Part shown: positions 1 to 10,851 of the stretch, one piece after another
How the letters are laid out: the number at the start of each line of letters is the position of its first letter
How positions within the stretch are numbered: the first letter of the stretch is position 1
Source: Deltaproteobacteria bacterium
GTDB taxonomy: Bacteria > Desulfobacterota > Desulfobacteria > Desulfobacterales > JAFDDL01
Reading direction: 5' to 3'
NCBI GenBank assembly: GCA_019310865.1
Contig: JAFDDL010000078.1
Coordinates: 1-10,865 of the forward strand
Length of the DNA stretch: 10,865 nucleotides
Made by a program: the position numbers and the translations under genes
Notes under the pieces: model-generated
What the model saw: only the letters and a program-made list of their open reading frames with translations
Database searches by the model: none
What the model was told of the DNA's origin: nothing

Positions 1-4782
<4,782 letters not shown>

Positions 4783-4875
4783 TATTTCAAACCTCCGATG
4801 GATTGGCTGATTGAAAGGATTTGGTTGTCGAAACCTTCAGAATCGTAAACGCGGTCTCGATCCTCAAAAACATAA

Positions 4876-4905
4876 ATATTACGTTTTTGCGGTTTTTTTT
4901 GTCAA
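4876..4905 (-). promoter_or_regulatory. Sigma70-type promoter of the fumarase-pyruvate oxidoreductase unit
   Basis: On the minus strand a perfect -35 TTGACA (4905-4900) is separated by 18 bp from a -10 TAATAT (4881-4876, 5 of 6 matches). The spacer begins with an A-tract, and AT-rich DNA lies just upstream of the -35 box. Transcription would begin near 4869, giving a leader of about 87 nt before the fumarase ATG at 4782. No riboswitch-like fold is recognised in that leader. The match quality is high, but it is a sequence match only. Confidence 0.7.
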
Positions 4906-5023
4906 GCTATTTTAACGCCAAACGGACAATTTCCGGCGAACGGATTTCGCCGGCGTATTCTGTGAAGATAACCCGCTTGGGCAAAGTGCTGATTTGCCGA
5001 AACGAGGTCCGTTCCAAGAAAAC

Positions 5024-5043
5024 GGGGCGGCAAATGCCGCCCC
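5024..5043. repeat. Perfect GC-rich palindrome
   Basis: GGGGCGGCA is followed by two A residues and TGCCGCCCC, a 9-bp perfect inverted repeat (realistically a 7-8 bp stem with a 4-nt AAAT-type loop). There is no T-run after it on either strand, so it is not a canonical intrinsic terminator. It sits upstream of both divergent promoters, so it is not in either expected leader. Confidence 0.7.
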
Positions 5044-5110
5044 GGTATAAAGGAGGAGGAGGTAAGGTAAGAAACAAGGGCAAAACCCCAATCGCCCTTA
5101 ATAAATATAT

Positions 5111-5147
5111 CGGTGCCAAGCGGAAAACCTTTAGGGTTTTGGCGCCG
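5111..5147. repeat. Two-part stem-loop with a 6-nt bulge
   Basis: CGGTGCC (5111-5117) pairs with GGCGCCG (5141-5147, one G-T pair), and AAAACC (5124-5129) pairs with GGTTTT (5135-5140) around a 5-nt loop. The bases AAGCGG (5118-5123) form a one-sided bulge. Thirteen pairs in total is a more elaborate fold than expected by chance in a short spacer. No known RNA family is recognised and no T-run follows. Confidence 0.5.
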
Positions 5148-5222
5148 GTCGCTATTGATTCTTTGAAATGATGCGAGCCCATGATTGAATTTTCCATGAA
5201 TTATGAGCGAGTTAGGTCGTCA

Positions 5223-5252
5223 TTGACAGGGGCCGTCAGAGTGTCGTATCGT
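5223..5252 (+). promoter_or_regulatory. Candidate sigma70-type promoter of the LolA-like/ABC/porin operon
   Basis: A perfect -35 TTGACA (5223-5228) is followed after 18 bp by TATCGT (5247-5252), which matches four of the six -10 consensus positions including the conserved T-A-T and final T. Transcription would start near 5259, leaving a leader of under 30 nt before the first gene. The -10 is mediocre, so activity may depend on an activator or be modest. Confidence 0.45.
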
Positions 5253-5286
5253 AGCCGGTAAGTAATAAAATGGAAAAGGAATGCCC

Positions 5287-6054
5287 ATGTTGAATCGAAT
5301 CTGCATTAGCGCTCTGCTCCTTTGCCTGGTTATCTCCATTCCCCTTACAGGCCTTTCGACCGACCTGCCCGATGCCCGGTCTATTGTGAAAAAAAGCCTT
5401 AATTATGTGCGTGGTGAAGCATCTGTCTCAATGTTGACCATGGTGATTCATCGTCCCCAGTGGGAGCGGCGGATGACCATCAAGGCCTGGACCAAGGGCG
5501 ACCGGCTGAGTCTGTTTCATACGGTTGCGCCGGCAAAGGATCGGGGAAACGGCACCTTGAAAAAGGGGCGTGAAATGTGGATGTTCAATCCCAAGATCAA
5601 CCGGGTCATCAAGCTGCCGCCGTCCATGATGTCCCAGGGCTGGATGGGGTCGGATTTTTCAAACAACGATCTGTCCAAAACCGACAGCATCCTCGATGAG
5701 TATACCCATCGAATCATCGGTACGGAAACCCGCGACGGCATGACGATCTATGAGATTGAGTCGATACCCAAACCGGATGCGCCGGTCATATGGGGCATGC
5801 AGCGGCTCAAAATCCGGGAAGACGGTATCATGGTCAGCCAGGAATTCTATGACGAGGACGCCGCCCTGGTAAAAACCCTGCGCACCGAAGAAATTCGAAT
5901 GCTGGGTGGGCGGCTGTTCCCCAAAATATGGACCATGGAAAAGACGGAAACGCCTGGGCAATATACGCGAATGACATACGATGAACTGGCCTTTTTGGAC
6001 CAGCTGGAAGATCGGTTGTTCAGCATCTCGAATTTGAAAAACTTTCGTAGATAG
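5287..6054 (+). CDS. Exported LolA-like (outer-membrane lipoprotein-sorting family) protein
   Basis: Probable periplasmic carrier with a LolA/LolB-type hydrophobic-cavity fold; in this family it likely ferries a lipoprotein or other lipophile between the inner-membrane machine and the outer membrane. Residues 1-25 form a signal peptide (MLNRICIS, then a Leu/Ile-rich core) without a lipobox. The mature part shows the layout of LolA-like proteins encoded beside FtsX or RND exporters: a repeated-strand N-terminal half, REMWMFNPK near 97, MSQGWMGSDFS near 115, and a C-terminal TYDELAF segment. Length (255 aa) is typical. An ATG at 5281 abuts the AAGGA (5276-5280), so the ATG at 5287, 6 nt after it, is preferred. 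The stop is TAG, followed two codons on by TAA directly abutting the next ATG. It is first in the operon. Family call is fairly sure; the cargo is unknown. Confidence 0.85.
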   Translation: MLNRICISALLLCLVISIPLTGLSTDLPDARSIVKKSLNYVRGEASVSMLTMVIHRPQWERRMTIKAWTKGDRLSLFHTVAPAKDRGNGTLKKGREMWMFNPKINRVIKLPPSMMSQGWMGSDFSNNDLSKTDSILDEYTHRIIGTETRDGMTIYEIESIPKPDAPVIWGMQRLKIREDGIMVSQEFYDEDAALVKTLRTEEIRMLGGRLFPKIWTMEKTETPGQYTRMTYDELAFLDQLEDRLFSISNLKNFRR

Positions 6055-6063
6055 GAACTGTAA

Positions 6064-6696
6064 ATGATTCTCGATTTTAAAATGGCGTGGCGAAATGTGT
6101 GGCGCAATCCCCGGCGGACGTTGCTTACCGTTTTGGCCATCGGCTTTGCGGCTGTCCTGTTGGTGTTCATGCTGTCGTTCCAGCTCGGCACCTACGAAAC
6201 CATGATCAATGCCTCACTTCGAATTCAAACCGGCCACATGCAGGTCCAGGCTGACGGATATCACGACAACCGACGCATGCGCGAGGTGGTTGCCGATCCG
6301 GCGGTCGTGGCGGGTATCTTGGATGCGACCCCGGGTATCCGCGCCCATACCGCTCGTTCGGAGGCCTTTTCCATGGTTTCCTCCAATGATCGAACCTACG
6401 GTACGCTGATTGTGGGGATTGATCCGGAACGCGAGGCGGGCATTTCCTCTCTCAAGCAGATCGTTCGTGAGGGCCGCTATTTATCCGGCGCGGACACCGA
6501 CGGCACCCTGATCGGGTCGCTGCTGGCGAAAAACCTCGGCGTATCTGTCGGCGACGAGTTAACGGTTCTGGGCCAGGGGCGTGACGGGTCCGTAGCCGCG
6601 GCCCTGGTGTCGGTTGTCGGTATCTACACGTCCGGAGTGGATGAATTTGACCGGTCGGTGGTTCACATCCCCATTGGGACCTTTGATGAGATTTAG
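6064..6696 (+). CDS. FtsX/LolC-type ABC permease, N-terminal half, ended by an in-frame TAG
   Basis: N-terminal half of an inner-membrane permease of the MacB/LolCE/FtsX superfamily. It begins with the amphipathic MAWRNVWRNPRRT segment typical of LolC/E-like subunits. A first membrane helix follows at about residues 19-40, then a MacB-type periplasmic domain running to residue 210. The 411th-frame context continues after the TAG at codon 211: the next 201 codons encode exactly the missing three membrane helices. A read-through product would be 412 residues, against 407 for the intact paralog at 7345. The start is supported by AGGA (6053-6056) overlapping the upstream stop, 7 nt before the ATG, which suggests translational coupling. 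Alone this half has one membrane helix and could not form a normal permease. Options are pseudogene, split gene or recoded amber. Confidence 0.85.
   Translation: MILDFKMAWRNVWRNPRRTLLTVLAIGFAAVLLVFMLSFQLGTYETMINASLRIQTGHMQVQADGYHDNRRMREVVADPAVVAGILDATPGIRAHTARSEAFSMVSSNDRTYGTLIVGIDPEREAGISSLKQIVREGRYLSGADTDGTLIGSLLAKNLGVSVGDELTVLGQGRDGSVAAALVSVVGIYTSGVDEFDRSVVHIPIGTFDEI
6694..6696 (+). other. In-frame amber (TAG) codon inside a permease reading frame
   Basis: The codons read Asp-Glu-Ile, TAG, Asn-Met-Asn, and the frame is open for 210 codons before and 201 after. Aligned with the neighbouring paralog (VPIQTARKMLKLG against IPIGTFDEI-TAG-NMNG), the TAG falls opposite a leucine, so a single TTG to TAG change would explain it. 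An ATG follows after one codon, making termination-reinitiation possible, although the upstream Shine-Dalgarno match is poor (only GAG at 6688-6690). Confidence 0.85.
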
Positions 6697-6699
6697 AAC

Positions 6700-7302
6700 A
6701 TGAACGGCGCCGTGCACAGAGTTGTGGCCCTGGCCGACTCACTGGGAAAGATTCCCGGGGCCGTGGAATCAATCGAGGCGGGGCTGCTTCTCGTGGACAA
6801 CCCGTCCGCCCTGGTCTGCCTTGACTGGCAGACGCTCATGCCGGGCCTCATTCAATCGATCCAGATCGATCTTTCCGGCGGGATCATCATGTATTTCATC
6901 CTGGTTGTGGTGGTGGGTTTCAGTATTCTCAATACCTTTTTGATGGCGGTGCTGGAGCGCACCCGTGAGTTCGGCGTCATGATGGCGGTGGGCACCACGC
7001 CGGGGCGGCTGATCCGGCTGTTGCTCCTGGAATCCATGTGCCTGACCCTGGTTGGGTTGATTTCGGGAACCGCTGTTGGATGTCTGTTGACCCTGGTGGT
7101 CCAGCATACCGGCATCAATATCGGAGATGCATCCGGCCTTATGGTGCAGTTCGGGATGACGGGACGATTATACCCCAGACTCTCAGTTTTGAGTGCCACG
7201 GCCGGACCGATGCTCATATTGCTGATCACGTTTATTGCGGCCCTGCTGCCGACGCTTCGGATCAGGCGGCTAAAGCCGGTTGAGGCCATGGTGCACGCTT
7301 AA
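6700..7302 (+). CDS. FtsX/LolC-type ABC permease, C-terminal half, after the in-frame TAG
   Basis: C-terminal half of the same permease, in the same frame as the piece ending at 6696. It holds the end of the periplasmic domain (GAVHRVVALADS) and three predicted membrane helices at about residues 62-85, 103-130 and 165-190. The FtsX hallmark ERTREFGVMMAVGTTPGRLI lies between the first and second of these. It ends in an RRLKPVEAM tail like that of the second permease (ARFTPIEAL). The ATG at 6700 is the nearest start after the amber codon but has no good ribosome-binding site, so this half is made only by reinitiation, by read-through, or not at all. Composition does not change and there are no further stops or frameshifts, so any inactivation is recent. 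Confidence 0.8.
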   Translation: MNGAVHRVVALADSLGKIPGAVESIEAGLLLVDNPSALVCLDWQTLMPGLIQSIQIDLSGGIIMYFILVVVVGFSILNTFLMAVLERTREFGVMMAVGTTPGRLIRLLLLESMCLTLVGLISGTAVGCLLTLVVQHTGINIGDASGLMVQFGMTGRLYPRLSVLSATAGPMLILLITFIAALLPTLRIRRLKPVEAMVHA

Positions 7303-7337
7303 AAGGTCTAAGGTCTGAGGTTTAAGGTTCAAGGGAA
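7303..7337 (+). repeat. Degenerate 7-bp tandem repeat between the two permease genes
   Basis: Starting right after the TAA stop at 7300-7302 are five 7-bp units: AAGGTCT, AAGGTCT, GAGGTTT, AAGGTTC and AAGGGAA. The last unit supplies the AAGGG ribosome-binding site of the next gene (9 nt before the ATG at 7345). Similar AAGGTTT-like heptamer tracts are, from memory, frequent in intergenic DNA of this bacterial group. Confidence 0.7.
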
Positions 7338-7344
7338 CAATTTT

Positions 7345-8568
7345 ATGGATTTGCAGCTATCCTGGCGAAACATATGGCGAAACCCCCGACGGACGGCGGT
7401 GATCCTGACTGCGGTGATGATCGGCGTCTGGTGCATGGTTGTGTTTTCGGCGCTGTCCCGTGGGATGATGCAGCAGATGGTGCGAAACAGCATCAACAAT
7501 CTCACCGGTCATATTCAGATCCACCATGCCGGATACCGCTCCGATCCCATTGTGACCAACAGCATCAGCGATACCGCGCGGGTTGTATCCGCTCTGGAAC
7601 AGGTGCTGGGCCCGGAAGATCAGTGTACTCTGCGGGTTCGTGTGGGGGCTGTTGCCAACAATGCACGACATTCAGACGGTGTGACCCTGGTGGGCATTTT
7701 GCCCGAGCAAGAGGCCACTGTTTCGTTTATCGGCGGTGCTGTGACCGAGGGGCGTTATCTGAGTCCTGACGATGTGAACCAGATTGTTATTGGACGTGCC
7801 CTGGCAGAAAAATTTGAAACGAAAATCGGCCGCAAGCTGATTCTGATGTCCCAGGACATGGACCTGGAAATTGCCTCACGGGCCTTTCGCATCGTGGGGC
7901 TGTTTGATTCGGAATTCGAAGCGACGGAAAAATCCTTCGTCTTTGTGCCGATACAAACAGCCCGTAAAATGCTGAAGCTCGGGGAGGCGGCTTCCGAAGT
8001 CGCCATTGTCCTGCCGGACCGCGTGGACCCGGAGGCGGTGGCCCAAAAATTGTCGGAACGGTTGCACCAAGATGATCTTTCCGTGGAAACGTGGTATGTG
8101 CTGCAACCGATGATCAAAACGATGTACGAGCTGTTTTACGGTTTTATCTACATATGGTATCTGGTGGTGTTTATTGCAATGGGGTTTGGTATCGTCAACA
8201 CAACCCTCATGGCGGTTTTTGAGCGGATGCGTGAATTTGGGCTTCTCAAGGCCCTGGGGATGAAACCGTGGCGAATCCTGCGTGGCGTTATGATCGAAAC
8301 CCTCATTGTGCTGATATTGGGGATAGGTTTGGGAAATGCCATGGCCCTGGCTACCCATTGGCTGCTCGGGACAACCGGGGTCAATCTGACGGCCTTTGCC
8401 GCCGGGACGGAAACCTGGGGTATTTCGCGGATCATTTATCCGGTGCTTACCGGAGGGGACGTCATGATTGCCGACGGGGTGGTGTTCGTGCTGGGACTAC
8501 TGGTGAGTATCTATCCGGCCCTCAAGGCGGCCCGGTTTACACCGATTGAAGCCCTGGCCAAAACATGA
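7345..8568 (+). CDS. FtsX/LolE-type ABC transporter permease
   Basis: Inner-membrane permease of the MacB/LolCE/FtsX superfamily, 407 residues and complete. The N-terminus MDLQLSWRNIWRNPRRT is shared with the preceding permease. Membrane helix 1 lies at about 17-37, a MacB-type periplasmic domain at about 40-255, and three C-terminal helices at about 264-290, 313-339 and 375-393. The FtsX signature ERMREFGLLKALGMKPWRI (293-311), which contacts the ATPase, is intact. It ends FTPIEALAKT. Four helices with one large periplasmic loop is the LolC/LolE/MacB topology, in which cargo is squeezed toward the periplasm rather than transported through a channel. It probably forms a heterodimer with the interrupted permease; because that partner is broken, this protein could alternatively work as a homodimer. 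The start is set by AAGGG at 7331-7335. Confidence 0.92.
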   Translation: MDLQLSWRNIWRNPRRTAVILTAVMIGVWCMVVFSALSRGMMQQMVRNSINNLTGHIQIHHAGYRSDPIVTNSISDTARVVSALEQVLGPEDQCTLRVRVGAVANNARHSDGVTLVGILPEQEATVSFIGGAVTEGRYLSPDDVNQIVIGRALAEKFETKIGRKLILMSQDMDLEIASRAFRIVGLFDSEFEATEKSFVFVPIQTARKMLKLGEAASEVAIVLPDRVDPEAVAQKLSERLHQDDLSVETWYVLQPMIKTMYELFYGFIYIWYLVVFIAMGFGIVNTTLMAVFERMREFGLLKALGMKPWRILRGVMIETLIVLILGIGLGNAMALATHWLLGTTGVNLTAFAAGTETWGISRIIYPVLTGGDVMIADGVVFVLGLLVSIYPALKAARFTPIEALAKT

Positions 8569-8644
8569 TGGTGTTGACGCATGTTTTTTCATCTGGCGGA
8601 CGCAAAACGCATGACCGATACGGATGCGAACAGGAGAGACTGCG

Positions 8645-9334
8645 ATGCCCATTGTTGAATGCATCGGTGTAAAAAAGACTTACGCTCAGGGAAAGGTGAC
8701 CGTTACCGCCCTGAATGGTGTGGACCTGACCGTTGAACCGGGGGAGTTCGTGGCGCTGGCCGGGCCGTCGGGTTCCGGCAAAACAACGCTGCTCAATATG
8801 ATTGGCGGGCTGGATGCCGCTGATTCCGGACAGATCGTTGTGGACGGCCAAGCATATGCGGCCATGAACCAGAGCCGGATGGCCGAACTGAGGCTTCGAA
8901 AGATCGGTTTTGTTTTTCAGTCTTACAACCTGATACCGGTTCTGTCCGCACGTGAAAATGTGGAATACGTGATGTTGCTTCAGGGGGTCCCTGCGGATAA
9001 ACGGCGGGAGCGCGCCCGAAACATTCTTGATGAGGTGGGACTGTCCGGTAAATATGACCGAAGGCCGGCTGAATTGTCCGGTGGTCAGCAGCAGCGAGTC
9101 GCCGTGGCCCGGGCCATCGTCTCGAATCCGAGTCTGGTACTGGCTGATGAACCCACCGCCAACCTCGACTCCAAAACCGGTGAGGGACTGTTGTCCCTGA
9201 TGGCGAAGATGAATGCCGACCGGAAGGTGACCTTCATTTTTTCCACACACGACCAGATGGTCATGGCTTATGCCCGCCGCATCGTGCGTATCAAGGATGG
9301 ACAGATAGAATCCGACCAGAACAAGGATGCGTGA
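8645..9334 (+). CDS. LolD/MacB-type ABC transporter ATPase
   Basis: Cytoplasmic ATPase that powers the adjacent FtsX-type permeases. In 229 residues it has every ABC motif: Walker A GPSGSGKTT (40-48), Q-loop Gln92 in VFQSYNLIPVL, signature LSGGQ (144-148) followed by QQRVAVARA, Walker B LVLADE (164-169), D-loop NLD (173-175) and H-loop His202 in STHD. The LIPVLSARENV segment after the Q-loop is typical of the LolD/MacB/FtsE branch. An in-frame ATG at 8624 exists, but AGGAG (8632-8636) lies 8 nt before 8645 and downstream of 8624, so 8645 is chosen. It follows the second permease by 76 bp, a gap in which I see neither terminator nor clear promoter. All catalytic residues are present, so this subunit should be active. 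Confidence 0.96.
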   Translation: MPIVECIGVKKTYAQGKVTVTALNGVDLTVEPGEFVALAGPSGSGKTTLLNMIGGLDAADSGQIVVDGQAYAAMNQSRMAELRLRKIGFVFQSYNLIPVLSARENVEYVMLLQGVPADKRRERARNILDEVGLSGKYDRRPAELSGGQQQRVAVARAIVSNPSLVLADEPTANLDSKTGEGLLSLMAKMNADRKVTFIFSTHDQMVMAYARRIVRIKDGQIESDQNKDA

Positions 9335-9355
9335 CGTCATCGATGGATGACGTCA
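9332..9355 (+). repeat. Inverted repeat with two TGACGTCA palindromes at the ATPase/porin junction
   Basis: TGACGTCATC (9332-9341) and GATGACGTCA (9346-9355) form a perfect 10-bp stem with a 4-nt loop. Each arm contains the palindrome TGACGTCA, and the two copies are centred 16 bp apart. The left arm begins with the TGA stop of the ATPase gene. No T-run follows, so it is not an intrinsic terminator; a role in translation coupling, mRNA processing or protein binding is possible. Confidence 0.75.
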
Positions 9356-9372
9356 TCCGCTGTCGGTGCGCT

Positions 9373-10692
9373 ATGCGAATGAAACCACTGATTTTCGCGA
9401 CCCTCTTTTTTTCGGCCCTGGTATTTAGCCCGTTCGGGTTGGCCGAAGCAGTTGATGCCATGGAAGAGCCGTCCCCGGTTCGGATGACCTGGGGAGGACG
9501 CGTTCGCGCCCAGGGCGCCGTTTCATGGCTCATGGACGATACGGTTTTTGAATCGGTGGTTGACGGGCCCCTGTTGGACGGAAGCATCGATTTTCGGCTT
9601 ACCAACCAACTGCTTTTCCCCTGGTTTGATGTTGAAATCCATTACGAAGCCATCCTGTCCGGCGGCGAAACCCGCAAAGCGATTCAATCGCTTGTGGCGG
9701 GGTATCCGGACCTGATTCAGGGCGCCTTGCCGCCCACTGCACCGGTGAGCGATGCGCATCGATTGATGGACCTGACCCAGCTGGTTTGGGAGGAGACAGA
9801 AACGGTCGGCTATCACCGCTTCGATCGGTTGGCCGTGATCATTCACCGTGACTGGGCAACGGTGACACTCGGCCGTCAGGCGCTCACCTGGGGCAACGGA
9901 TTTCTCTTCAATCCCATGGATCTGTTCAATCCCTTTGCACCCACCGACATCGATCGGGACTACAAGCTGGGTGACGATATGGCCCATGTGCAGTTTTCCG
10001 CGGCTTTTCTGGACAATGTTCAACTGCTCTACGTGCCCCGGCGCCGGACCGACACCGGAGACGTGTCCTGGCGGCGTTCGTCGCTTGCGGCAAAGGCACA
10101 CCTGGTGTTGGGAGCAACGGAGCTGGACATTCTGGCGGCGGCTCATTATGACGATAGGGTGCTGGGCATGGGGATGGCCGGTTATTGGGGGGGTGCGGCC
10201 TGGCGGCTGGACGCCACCTGGATCGATATCAGCGAATCGGACCAACGGGACCAGGCGGTCTCGCTTGTGGCCAATATCGACTATTCCTGGACATGGGCCG
10301 GGAAAAATGCCTATGGTTTTATAGAATTGTATTTTAATGAATTCGGATCGTCCAACTATTCAAGGACCCTTTCCGATACGGATATGTTGGATCGGGTGGG
10401 TCGGGGAGATCTGTTTGTCCTGGGAAGGGCCTATCTGGCCGGAAACCTCATGGTGGAATTTCATCCGCTTTTTCAGGGATTTGCGACGGTCATTGGAAAT
10501 CTGAAGGATTCGTCCTGCATTGTTCAGCCCCGGGCCATGTGGGATATTCGGGAGAATCTACAGCTGATCCTGGGGGCGACAATTTATATCGGTGAGACCG
10601 GTTCGGAGTTCGGCGGTATTCGACTGCCGGACAGCAACATCACGCTGCGAAACCCGGATCGGGCATATATATGGATCACGTATTATTTTTGA
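9373..10692 (+). CDS. Outer-membrane beta-barrel protein of unrecognised family
   Basis: I do not recognise the family with certainty. Residues 1-26 form a signal peptide (MRMKPL, hydrophobic core, GLAEA) with cleavage likely after Ala26. The mature protein has alternating-hydrophobicity strands rich in Trp/Tyr and ends YIWITYYF; a terminal Phe is the usual sign of a BAM-assembled barrel. A block at about 167-202 (GRQALTWGNG, then NPMDLFNPFAPTDID) resembles a GRQ..WG...NPxD motif seen in DUF1302-like and related barrels. The frame is open back to a GTG at 9331, but the signal peptide favours ATG 9373 (or 9379); no start has a strong ribosome-binding site, consistent with coupling to the ATPase gene. 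Its place last in the operon suggests it is the outer-membrane partner of the LolA-like/ABC system. Confidence 0.8.
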   Translation: MRMKPLIFATLFFSALVFSPFGLAEAVDAMEEPSPVRMTWGGRVRAQGAVSWLMDDTVFESVVDGPLLDGSIDFRLTNQLLFPWFDVEIHYEAILSGGETRKAIQSLVAGYPDLIQGALPPTAPVSDAHRLMDLTQLVWEETETVGYHRFDRLAVIIHRDWATVTLGRQALTWGNGFLFNPMDLFNPFAPTDIDRDYKLGDDMAHVQFSAAFLDNVQLLYVPRRRTDTGDVSWRRSSLAAKAHLVLGATELDILAAAHYDDRVLGMGMAGYWGGAAWRLDATWIDISESDQRDQAVSLVANIDYSWTWAGKNAYGFIELYFNEFGSSNYSRTLSDTDMLDRVGRGDLFVLGRAYLAGNLMVEFHPLFQGFATVIGNLKDSSCIVQPRAMWDIRENLQLILGATIYIGETGSEFGGIRLPDSNITLRNPDRAYIWITYYF

Positions 10693-10693
10693 A

Positions 10694-10837
10694 TGAACCA
10701 GTTTCAAAACGTCCCATTTCGGCCCATATCGGCGTTGGGTTAAAATTTTAATCCTCGAAATACGCAATGTATGTCTGCGGTTATAATTTTAACCCGCCTT
10801 GATCTGAACCGAACTTGAACGCTTTGAAACTGGTTCA
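10694..10837. repeat. 144-bp near-symmetric palindromic element, MITE-like
   Basis: The ends are perfect 15-bp inverted repeats (TGAACCAGTTTCAAA at 10694-10708 and its complement at 10823-10837). The arms stay similar inward: a TTCGG match, then GGGTTAAAATT (10737-10747) against AATTTTAACCC (10785-10795), and finally ATAC/GTAT flanking the centre near 10766. The whole element could fold into one long hairpin with an apical loop. It starts two bases after the porin stop codon and encodes no protein. No target-site duplication is evident. My impression, unverified, is that such elements are dispersed in Desulfobacterota genomes. Confidence 0.8.
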
Positions 10838-10851
10838 GGGAGAAGACGCTT

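Larger units (their letters stand above)
4906..5222. other. Divergent intergenic region rich in stem-loops, no credible gene
   Basis: Stretch between the two divergent promoters. I find no convincing coding sequence: short open frames on both strands lack ribosome-binding sites placed near their starts, recognisable domains and plausible composition. It holds four inverted repeats in sequence: 4933-4953 (8-bp stem, CCGGCGAA/TTCGCCGG), 5024-5043 (GGGGCGGCA/TGCCGCCCC), 5076-5099 (AAGGGC/GCCCTT, 12-nt loop) and 5111-5147 (two-part stem). A purine run, GGAGGAGGAGG, lies at 5052-5062 with no start codon at usable distance. It could be a structured RNA, a degenerate repeat insertion or protein-binding sites; I cannot tell which. 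Confidence 0.5.

Noticed and set aside
4821..5171. Plus-strand open frame of 116 codons in the divergent spacer
   Set aside because: It overlaps the fumarase promoter and leader, runs through three of the inverted repeats and has no ribosome-binding site or recognisable protein features.
4907..5197. Minus-strand open frame of 96 codons in the divergent spacer
   Set aside because: The Pro-Leu-Tyr-Arg-Gly-Gly type translation over the GC-rich palindrome looks like spurious translation of a repeat; no domain and no good start context.
8624..8644. Upstream ATG for the ABC ATPase
   Set aside because: The AGGAG motif lies downstream of this ATG and is properly spaced for 8645, and the extra residues are not part of the family's usual N-terminus.
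8581..8659. Short open frame between permease 2 and the ATPase gene
   Set aside because: About 25 codons, no ribosome-binding site, and it overlaps the ATPase start in another frame.
9331..9372. GTG at 9331 or ATG at 9343 as start of the porin gene
   Set aside because: These would put a non-signal-like extension before a classic signal peptide that starts at 9373, and they lie within the hairpin; they cannot be fully excluded because no start has a strong ribosome-binding site.
10694..10837. Palindromic element as an ordinary intrinsic terminator
   Set aside because: It is far longer than a terminator hairpin and no T-run follows the stem on either strand, though it may still affect transcript ends.
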